Positions 25,791 through 31,908 of a DNA stretch of 31,908 nucleotides are shown here, one piece after another. Numbering within the stretch: the first letter of the stretch is position 1; every line of letters begins with the position of its first letter. The translations under genes and the position numbers were made by a program. Under the pieces are notes generated by a model. It was given only the letters and a program-made list of their open reading frames with translations. It was not told where the DNA came from and did not search any database. Origin of the DNA: JAHQVI01 sp050330195 (GTDB lineage: Bacteria; Pseudomonadota; Alphaproteobacteria; Rhizobiales; Rhodomicrobiaceae); NCBI GenBank assembly GCA_050330195.1, contig JBHJOB010000120.1:1-31908 (forward strand). The letters run 5' to 3'.

Positions 25791-25953
25791 GGAGCGAATT
25801 TGACATTTGATACCCACTCGCTCCGGGGCATATTTCAAATGTCAAATTCTAAAGCTCCACTAGAATCAATAGTTTTCTAGTGGTTCTTGAGATTCAAACA
25901 TTTGTAAATGAGGGGCGGCAAATGGGATACAAATGTTTGAATCGAACCACTAG
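25791..25953. repeat. Chain of nested perfect inverted repeats between convergent genes
   Basis: First palindrome: GAATTTGACATTTGA (25796-25810) with TCAAATGTCAAATTC (25835-25849), with GGAGC/GCTCC outside (25791-25795, 25854-25858). Second: CCACTAGA (25857-25864) with TCTAGTGG (25876-25883). Third: CTAGTGGTTC (25877-25886) with GAACCACTAG (25944-25953), enclosing GATTCAAACATTTGTA (25891-25906) with TACAAATGTTTGAATC (25928-25943). The right arm ends five bases from the glycosyltransferase stop codon. CTAGTGG is used in two alternative pairings. It is likely a bidirectional transcription end, a mobile palindromic element or both. Confidence 0.9.
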
Positions 25954-25958
25954 CAGCG

Positions 25959-27596
25959 TCAGTTTTCGCCCGAAGCAACCTTGGCTGGCGCCGGCGCATC
26001 AGGGTCATATACGCCGGCAACTGCGTGCCTTGCCGGTCTGGCCGCCGCCCGGGCGTTCTTGAAGCGCATGAAATCGATGAGGCGAACCGGAACGGGCGCC
26101 GCGCGCGAAACCGCCTCCGGCTCCTCCCGAGCCGTCCAATAGGCCCAGAGAACCGCTACCGCATACATGACCAGCGCAGCTTCGTTTTTGAAGTCCTCCG
26201 CCGCCGGAACCCACCAGACAATCGCGGTGAACGGCGCGGCCAGGGACAAGCCGACGATAAATCGCGACAGCCACCATCCCGGGACAAGAGCCGCGAGCGG
26301 CAGCGTCCAGACCAGATACCACGGCCAGACATGGCCGATCAGCGAAAACGAGACCGCGCACATGGTCGCCAGCGTCAGGCGCAGGACATTGTCGGTATCT
26401 GGCGCGTTCCAATACATCCAGGCCTGATGGATCACAATGGCCGGAAAGATCGCAAGGATCACGTTTTCCACCGGCTCAAGCCATCCGTTGAACAGATCCG
26501 ACACGGCAAGAAACGCATCGCTCGGCTGCATGAAATGCCAGCTGTCGACCAGCAGAACGCCATCGAAGAAACCGAGAGAGCGGAAGAACAGGCCAAAGAC
26601 GACCAGCCCGAAGATGGCCGTAGGCGCCATGCGGAAAACATAGTCCCTCACCGAGAGGCGGCGGCCTTTGAAGTGATGCAGCAGATCAATGAAGAACAAT
26701 GGCGCGGTCGTATATTTGCACATGACGGAAGCGGCCAGCGCCAATGGCGCGGTCAGCCTCCGTTGCAGCAGGAGGAACAGCCACCCCAGCGCAGGCAGGA
26801 CGAGCATGATATCATTATGCCCTTCGGCCACCGTCTCCGTAACGCCAAGCGGAACCCAGCCAGCAATGACCAGCGCCAGGACGCGATGCCTTGGCGCAGC
26901 CTGACGCATGATCCGGTCGATCAGCACGAGAGAACCGCACCAGGCGGCAAGCAGCATCGACTTGAACAGGATCGCGGCCGCCAGCAGGCTTCCGCCCCCC
27001 AGTGTCATGACAACGGCCGACATCAGCGCCCAGAACGGACCGTATGACATCGTCATTGGAAAATGGTCGAGCGGAAAACTCGTGAGCATCTCCGGCGTGA
27101 ATTTCTCGTAATAAGGGTTTGCGCCACTCGCCACCATGTCGCCCCAGACGGCGGAGAGCCAGAAATCCTGCGTGAATATCGGATAGGCGAGGAAGCTGAC
27201 CGCAGAGAAGGCGAATGCCCAGCGAAGCACGCGGCGGGCGAGCACGTCGTCGTCGCGGCTGCGATCGTCCCGGCTTATGAGAATGATGAGCGTGATCGCC
27301 GCCAGGCTTGCCACCATGAGAGGCACGAAGCGGTATGCCAGAACGGTAAGGGGATCGCCGAAGAAGGCGCGGATCGCGGCAACATGATGATGGCCGTAAA
27401 GCTCGTTGAAGAATGAGGTTGCATTGGGAGCAAAGTCCGGGGTCCAAAGCGCGGGCGCCTGTATATAGGAAATGGCAGCCATCGCCAGATAGGCAACGAT
27501 GACCGCAGACCCCAACAGGTCTATCCTCCGGCGAAGCGGCGAAGCTGGCAACTGTAGTCCCCCATCCATGAAGCCGTGCATCAGCTTCTTACTCAC
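25959..27596 (-). CDS. Polytopic GT-C-type glycosyltransferase
   Basis: 545 residues with about ten or more membrane helices. The segment FTQDFWLSAVWGDMVASGANPYY, an extracytoplasmic loop with a conserved acidic residue and the GANPYY motif, followed by TMSYGPFWALMSAV, is typical of GT-C polyprenyl-phosphate-sugar-dependent transferases (GT87/mannosyltransferase-like). Such enzymes add a sugar from a lipid carrier to a glycan or lipid on the periplasmic face. The C-terminal 40 residues (RFKNARAAARP...) are hydrophilic. It ends the four-gene operon with SGNH-like, carbamoyltransferase and SxtJ-like genes, 112 bases after the SGNH gene. The acceptor is unknown. Confidence 0.7.
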   Translation of the reverse strand: MSKKLMHGFMDGGLQLPASPLRRRIDLLGSAVIVAYLAMAAISYIQAPALWTPDFAPNATSFFNELYGHHHVAAIRAFFGDPLTVLAYRFVPLMVASLAAITLIILISRDDRSRDDDVLARRVLRWAFAFSAVSFLAYPIFTQDFWLSAVWGDMVASGANPYYEKFTPEMLTSFPLDHFPMTMSYGPFWALMSAVVMTLGGGSLLAAAILFKSMLLAAWCGSLVLIDRIMRQAAPRHRVLALVIAGWVPLGVTETVAEGHNDIMLVLPALGWLFLLLQRRLTAPLALAASVMCKYTTAPLFFIDLLHHFKGRRLSVRDYVFRMAPTAIFGLVVFGLFFRSLGFFDGVLLVDSWHFMQPSDAFLAVSDLFNGWLEPVENVILAIFPAIVIHQAWMYWNAPDTDNVLRLTLATMCAVSFSLIGHVWPWYLVWTLPLAALVPGWWLSRFIVGLSLAAPFTAIVWWVPAAEDFKNEAALVMYAVAVLWAYWTAREEPEAVSRAAPVPVRLIDFMRFKNARAAARPARHAVAGVYDPDAPAPAKVASGEN

Positions 27597-27708
27597 ATTG
27601 TTGATTTGAACGTACGACGTCCGGTTTTGTTCAACGCCTGCGGCCGCCCGGTTCGTCCGAATCCCGGAACATGCGGCGTCTTACCGTTGATTTGAGACGT
27701 CTACCCCG

Positions 27709-28971
27709 TCATAAAAGTTCAGCGAGTATCTTTCCGACAACACGGTTGCCGCGGCCGGACATGTGAATATCCTCTTCCCAGTAGAGATCCTCGGTGTCGA
27801 TTTCCCGTTTCTCCAACTCCTGGATCAGGTTGTAGTACTTTAGGTCCAGCGACGTTAAGTACGCGATGAATTCTTTGTAAAAATTCGTCACACTCGCCTC
27901 GTCATAGGCCCTGGGCGGGCCGGGATGGGGCAGGACGAATTCAAGCTTGTAGCCATGCGCGCGGGCGTGATCGCGCCATTCCCGGATTACCTTCTTGTTA
28001 TTCTCGGCATATTCGAATGTCGCATATCGAAGCAGGCCAGCTTCGGTCTGGATATGCGTAAGCCGGTGCAGGTCGTACAGCTTCTTACCTTTATACATGT
28101 AGTACTTGTCATGCCAGTCCACCCCCGGATCTTCCCCCAGCACGCCGACATGTTCCGCATACCAGGGCCAGATGTCGGCGATCCTGTGCAGGCCGGCGTT
28201 CAGGATCTGTGCGCTCATGGAATATTGCATGAGAAAGCGCGCCAGGGAGAATGTCGTCGGCTGCCCCGTCGGCGAGGGCCTTGCAGCGTCGCGCTGCGCG
28301 CTGATCTGATCGAACCACCCCTGATCGAGATTCACGATCTCGTTGTTGCGCCCGAGCATCCTGACATCGGCAAGTCCCCCGTCTATGACTGACGAATGCG
28401 GATGGAGATAGTCGTTGGCCGTATCGGTCGGAGAATAGAAAACAAGAACGCGTTCCGGCCACCTCCCGAGCATCTTGCTGATTTCGAGGAATTTCGAGAA
28501 TTGATGACGCTGCCCAGTATGCGTCACGCCGCACTGCATGATTTCCACTCTCTCCGCCGTCTCGACGACCGTCCCCATGAGATCCTCGAATTTGGCATGC
28601 CCCCAGGCAATGCTGTCACCGGCCATGTACCAGAAACGGTTCATCTTCTCCGGCTTGATCGGCCGGTCGAAACAGCCGAGCTTGTTCGACCATACGGGGT
28701 AGGAATATTCATCCATGGCATGGATCTGATCGGTCCGGGGCAGGTCGGTCGGCTTGATGTCGAAGCCGCGCTCGGCATGGGCGTCAAAATAGTCTCGGGG
28801 ATAACCGCGTCCTATCATGTCGATGACGTAGGAGCCTTCGCGATAGGCCGAAAAATGGGCGGCGATCGACGCGGGGAGAGCAAAAAAGAGCACGGCGTCC
28901 AGCAGGGCGAGAGTGAGCACAACGATCCCCGCTGACCCAATCAGGTTCTTCATGCTGCTGACCGAACGCAT
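27709..28971 (-). CDS. Membrane-anchored SGNH-hydrolase-like protein
   Basis: 420 residues. One N-terminal membrane helix (about 12-33) and a long extracytoplasmic domain. Block I has GDS with S120 (WYMAGDSIAWGHAKF), and the C-terminal block has D401-I-H403 (EDIHMSGRGN), so the Ser and His of an SGNH/GDSL esterase fold are present. The residue three before His, usually Asp, is Glu (E400). Members of this kind in glycan clusters act as O-acetyl or acyl transferases/esterases. AAGGA lies 7 bases before the ATG at 28971. It follows the carbamoyltransferase by 125 bases. Confidence 0.75.
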   Translation of the reverse strand: MRSVSSMKNLIGSAGIVVLTLALLDAVLFFALPASIAAHFSAYREGSYVIDMIGRGYPRDYFDAHAERGFDIKPTDLPRTDQIHAMDEYSYPVWSNKLGCFDRPIKPEKMNRFWYMAGDSIAWGHAKFEDLMGTVVETAERVEIMQCGVTHTGQRHQFSKFLEISKMLGRWPERVLVFYSPTDTANDYLHPHSSVIDGGLADVRMLGRNNEIVNLDQGWFDQISAQRDAARPSPTGQPTTFSLARFLMQYSMSAQILNAGLHRIADIWPWYAEHVGVLGEDPGVDWHDKYYMYKGKKLYDLHRLTHIQTEAGLLRYATFEYAENNKKVIREWRDHARAHGYKLEFVLPHPGPPRAYDEASVTNFYKEFIAYLTSLDLKYYNLIQELEKREIDTEDLYWEEDIHMSGRGNRVVGKILAELL

Positions 28972-29096
28972 GGCAATTCCTTAAACGCACATGGCGGACG
29001 CGCATCATGTGCGCGCCCGGCCAAAGGACTCCTGCGCCGGAAAGCGCTCTGATTTTGCGCTTATAGGGAACCTGAAGAGCGGCGAACCGGCTTCGA

Positions 29097-30935
29097 TCAG
29101 TCCAGTTCGAACGCATCCTTGTAGTCGCGGGCCAGCGAACTGTCCTGCGCTTCCTTGCGCAACAGGCAGTTGCCGACCACCAGAGTTTCCATCTCGGTCC
29201 CCATGAAACACCGGAACGCATCTTCCGGGGTGCAGACAATCGGCTCGCCGCGCACATTGAAGCTGGTGTTCACCAGAACGGATGTGCCGGTCCGCTGTTT
29301 GAATGCACCGAGTAACGCGCGAAACTTCGGATTGGTTTCCTCGTGGACCGTCTGGACGCGGGCCGAGTAATCGACATGGGTGACGGCCGGGATGTCCGAG
29401 CGCGTCAGGTTCAGCTTCTCGATGCCGAACAGGCGCTCGTCCTCCTCGCTCATCGGGCGGCGGCGGTTGCGCTTCACGTCGGCTACCAGCAGCATGTAGG
29501 GGCTGTCATCGTCCAGCTCGAAATAATCGGCGACATCCTCGCGCAGCACCACGGGTGCGAAGGGCCGGAAGCTTTCCCGGTACTTGATCTTGAGATTGAG
29601 GGTCTTCTGCATCTCCGGGTTGCGCGGATCGCCGATGATCGAGCGGGCCCCGAGCGCGCGCGGACCGAACTCCATGCGGCCCTGAAACCAGCCGATCGCA
29701 TCACCATTGGCGAGCGAGTCGACCGTGCGCTCCAGAAGCGCAGCCTCGTCGAGGATCTCGTAGCGCGCGCCGCAACTCGTCAGGCGCTGCTCGATATCGC
29801 TCTGCTCGAATTCAGGCCCCAGATAGGAGCCCCTCATGGCATCGAGCCCGCCATTCACGCGGCGCGGATTTTTCAGATGAATATAATGCACAGCCAGTGC
29901 CGCGCCGAGAGCGCCGCCCGCATCGCCCGCCGCGGGCTGTATCCAGATGCGGTCGAACTGACCGTCGCGCAGGATCTTGCCATTGGCGACGCAATTGAGC
30001 GCGACGCCGCCAGCCATGCACAGATTGCCGATATTGTAGGTCTTGGCCAGTTCGCGGGTCATGCGCAACATGACCTCTTCGGTCACCTTCTGTACCGAAG
30101 CCGCCAGATCCATCTCCCGCTGCGTAACCAACTCTTCAGACGTGCGCGGCTCACCGCCGAACAGTTCATGGAACTTGTTCGTGGTCATGGTCAGGCCGGT
30201 CATGTAGTTGAAATAGCTCATATCGAGCCAGAATGAACCGTCCGGTTTGACGTCGATCAGATATTTCATGATCAGGTCGTAATATTTCGGCTCGCCATAG
30301 GGCGCCAGGCCCATGATCTTGTATTCGCCGGAATTGACTTTGAAGCCGGTATAGTATGTGAAAGCGGAATAAAGCAGGCCCAGACTGTGCGGAAACTTGA
30401 TTTCGCGCTGAAGTTCGAGACTATTGCCGCGGCCGATGGAGATCGACGTGGTGGTCCATTCGCCAACGCCGTCCATGGTCAGAACGACAGCCTCCTCGAA
30501 TGGCGACGGGAAGAAGGCCGACGCGGCATGGCTCTGATGGTGGTCGGCGAAAAGCAGCTTCTTCGCCTCAAATTCTCCGCTTCCGGCCAGCCCCTTCAAG
30601 GAGGTCACCAGCCCGTTCTTCTGGAACAGCTTTTCCTTGATCCAGAGCGGCACCGCCATGCGGAAAGACTGAAAACCACTCGGCACGTTGCTCAGATAGG
30701 TCTCCACGAGACGCTCGAACTTGACCAGCGGTTTTTCGAAGAAGACGACATGATCGACATCGTCCAGATCGACATTTGCTTCCGCAAGGCAATAGCGGAT
30801 CGCCTGTTCAGGGAACGCGGCGTCATGCTTCTTGCGTGTGAAACGCTCCTCCTGAGCGGCTGCGGTTATATAGCCGTCCTCGATAAGCGCGGCGGCGCTA
30901 TCGTGATAGAAAGCTGAAATTCCAAGAATTCTCAT
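29097..30935 (-). CDS. NodU/CmcH/SxtI-family carbamoyltransferase
   Basis: 612 residues, full length for the family. N-terminal domain begins MRILGISAFYHDSAAALIEDG; the metal/carbamoyl-site histidines lie in DHHQSHAASAFF (H132, H133, H136), with MDGVGEWTT next to it, and AGGVALNCVANGKI is the ATP-binding-type core. The C-terminal domain has GWFQGRMEFGPRALGARSI and NTSFNVRGEPIVCTPEDA. The enzyme transfers a carbamoyl group from carbamoyl phosphate through carbamoyl-AMP to an alcohol, as on Nod factors, cephamycin or saxitoxin. Here the acceptor is probably a sugar or lipid of an envelope glycan, given the SGNH-like and GT neighbours; this is inference. GGAG is 6 bases before the ATG. Confidence 0.92.
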   Translation of the reverse strand: MRILGISAFYHDSAAALIEDGYITAAAQEERFTRKKHDAAFPEQAIRYCLAEANVDLDDVDHVVFFEKPLVKFERLVETYLSNVPSGFQSFRMAVPLWIKEKLFQKNGLVTSLKGLAGSGEFEAKKLLFADHHQSHAASAFFPSPFEEAVVLTMDGVGEWTTTSISIGRGNSLELQREIKFPHSLGLLYSAFTYYTGFKVNSGEYKIMGLAPYGEPKYYDLIMKYLIDVKPDGSFWLDMSYFNYMTGLTMTTNKFHELFGGEPRTSEELVTQREMDLAASVQKVTEEVMLRMTRELAKTYNIGNLCMAGGVALNCVANGKILRDGQFDRIWIQPAAGDAGGALGAALAVHYIHLKNPRRVNGGLDAMRGSYLGPEFEQSDIEQRLTSCGARYEILDEAALLERTVDSLANGDAIGWFQGRMEFGPRALGARSIIGDPRNPEMQKTLNLKIKYRESFRPFAPVVLREDVADYFELDDDSPYMLLVADVKRNRRRPMSEEDERLFGIEKLNLTRSDIPAVTHVDYSARVQTVHEETNPKFRALLGAFKQRTGTSVLVNTSFNVRGEPIVCTPEDAFRCFMGTEMETLVVGNCLLRKEAQDSSLARDYKDAFELD

Positions 30936-31003
30936 AAACCGCTCCGAAGGCGTTCAACCGAAACAGGATGTGTGGAGAAAGAAATACGGCGTGCTGACCG
31001 ACC

Positions 31004-31447
31004 CTAGAACTGATTCTTCATGGAACGGAGTTTGGTCTCCGCCGGATCCGGATCAAGCCAATATGTCTCGACATCGGATGGACGCTTCAGGCGGAGGGGA
31101 TCGTAAACAAGCCGCATCAACAGCCCCATCGGAATGAAAGCAATCGCAAACATCAAAAACATGACGAGAGGATTCACGATCTTGTGAAGCAGCATGCCGA
31201 ATCTGAACCACGCGACATTGAGCGGGCGTAACGCATTCGGAGCCAGCAGGCTGGTCGCCAGCAGAAGCGCCGCAATGCCGCCGGCAATTGTCACCACCGT
31301 CATGTTGTTCCGGAATATGAGCGCAACGATCAGTGCGACGACTGTAAAGACATAGCCGGTTGCCCGGGGCGACGGCATCGGGACGGTTCCCGATGCAAAG
31401 GATTCATGGAAGTTCCCCCTGGGCCGGTGTTTGCGCTGCTCTGCCAT
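31004..31447 (-). CDS. SxtJ-like small membrane protein
   Basis: 147 residues with three membrane helices (about 28-47, 50-70 and 92-113). The C-terminal VYDPLRLKRPSDVETYWLDP segment recalls the SxtJ family (named after the saxitoxin cluster, where SxtI is a carbamoyltransferase); members often stand beside such carbamoyltransferases. This one is the first gene of the operon, 68 bases before the carbamoyltransferase. Its role is unknown; a membrane scaffold for the carbamoyltransferase is possible. The small third partner (SxtK/DUF5989-like) was not found nearby. Confidence 0.75.
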   Translation of the reverse strand: MAEQRKHRPRGNFHESFASGTVPMPSPRATGYVFTVVALIVALIFRNNMTVVTIAGGIAALLLATSLLAPNALRPLNVAWFRFGMLLHKIVNPLVMFLMFAIAFIPMGLLMRLVYDPLRLKRPSDVETYWLDPDPAETKLRSMKNQF

Positions 31448-31521
31448 TCATTCCTCTTTATCGTAGCGGTTGGCGCATGTTCGAGCGCCCTGATACGCTG
31501 TCCCGCGATATTCTGTCCAGC

Positions 31522-31626
31522 CTATAGGTACAAGCCGCCGTAGCGGGCTTCCGGTTCGACCGTGGCCGGATATGCGGGCCTTTTGACCGGAACAATTTCC
31601 AGATCTCTTCGGCCAGCTTCAGAAAA
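31522..31626 (-). pseudogene. Possible C-terminal remnant of a gene upstream of sxtJ
   Basis: A minus-strand frame with no start codon reads EAGRRDLEIVPVKRPAYPAT then VEPEARYGGLYL and stops at 31522-31524. It looks like a genuine protein tail, but a TGA at 31627-31629 cuts the frame, and the IS boundary follows at about 31664. It may be the last part of a gene disrupted by the insertion. The family is not recognised, and it may be chance. The rest of the 418-base stretch 31448-31865 holds no other gene. Confidence 0.25.
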
Positions 31627-31663
31627 TCAATATGAACGTGAGTGCAACACGCGAGCCCGCCTA

Positions 31664-31865
31664 GGGCGTGTTTAGATACATCGTGAGTTTATGACTGCAA
31701 CGGCCGCATAAAACTCCTCGCTGCAAAGCTTTGATCTGTCTTGTTGCTGCGCATTGCAACGCGCTTAACTTCCTTGAGTTTGCAAAAGAAATGGCTCTGT
31801 TGGCGCTCTGTATGTGGATTGACCTCGGCCAATGTTCCTGATTAGTTCTCATCAGGAGGCCGATC
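31664..31865 (+). mobile_element. Left end of an insertion sequence (family unresolved)
   Basis: GGGCGTGTTTAGATAC at 31664 looks like the outer end of an IS, and the sequence behind it, continuing to the start codon at 31866, has base composition and short repeats unlike the neighbours. The leader is about 200 bases, long for a simple IS, so two elements could be nested; a GGCTCTGTTG (31791) could be a second end. The right end is outside the window, so no inverted repeat pair can be tested. Confidence 0.45.
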
Positions 31866-31908
31866 ATGGAGCACCGCAAATTCAAACGCCGTCTGGCGGA
31901 ACTTGTCG
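31866..31908 (+). CDS. Probable transposase, N-terminal 14 residues (partial)
   Basis: ATG at 31866 after a strong AGGAGG, 6 bases upstream. The visible product MEHRKFKRRLAELV is like the start of IS1595-type transposases, from memory, and lies where the first ORF of the IS is expected. Only 43 bases are in the window, so the family is not certain. Confidence 0.45.
   Translation, partial: MEHRKFKRRLAELV

Noticed and set aside
28972..29096. Search for an SxtK/DUF5989-like small gene
   Set aside because: Neither this gap nor 30936-31003 holds a frame with the expected short hydrophobic helix, so absence is reported rather than a gene.

Overview
The window looks like a chromosomal piece of an alphaproteobacterium, most likely of the order Hyphomicrobiales (Rhizobiales). 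The reasons are the high-GC codon use, the Rhizobiales-type flagellar proteins (FliM without the usual N-terminal motif, a FlgJ with only the rod-binding part), the pal-cpoB-tilS-ftsH gene string, and several GC-rich palindromic intergenic repeats. It is mostly ordinary core genome with accessory material at the right end. No tRNA, rRNA or CRISPR was seen.

Left part (1-8.6 kb): the 3' end of a phosphonate-type ABC permease (phnE) is followed by a molybdoenzyme operon of the sulfite-oxidising SoeABC type (Mo catalytic subunit, four-cluster ferredoxin subunit, DmsC-like membrane anchor). A small basic 85-residue ORF overlaps the end of soeC. A palindromic repeat sits between soeB and soeC. A PLP aminotransferase (+) and an ALDH7-type aldehyde dehydrogenase (-) then face each other across hairpin terminators.

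Middle part (8.8-15.3 kb): on the minus strand lie pal, cpoB, tilS and ftsH (cell-envelope constriction, tRNA modification, membrane proteolysis). tolB is not next to pal. Upstream of pal is a previously easy-to-miss 45-residue lipoprotein gene with a strong ribosome binding site, and then a small protein with a C-terminal J-domain-like HPD segment.

Motility part (15.6-25.2 kb): cheY (-) and cheB (+) diverge from a 711-bp gap. A minus-strand flagellar operon follows, read as flhA, fliR, fliJ-like, flgJ, flgN-like, a FliL-like membrane protein, fliG, fliM. Together these cover export gate, rod, chaperone, and switch.

Right part (25.3-31.9 kb): a small flavodoxin-fold oxidoreductase (+) converges on a four-gene minus-strand operon (SxtJ-like membrane protein, NodU/SxtI-type carbamoyltransferase, membrane-anchored SGNH hydrolase-like protein, polytopic GT-C-type glycosyltransferase). 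The two transcription units are separated by a striking set of nested perfect inverted repeats. Upstream of the operon are a possible gene remnant and the beginning of an insertion sequence, cut by the window edge.

The best candidates for something under-described are the carbamoyltransferase/SxtJ/SGNH/GT operon, the dispersed repeat found at 5.7 and 13.5 kb, the nested palindromes at 25.8 kb and the 45-residue lipoprotein.
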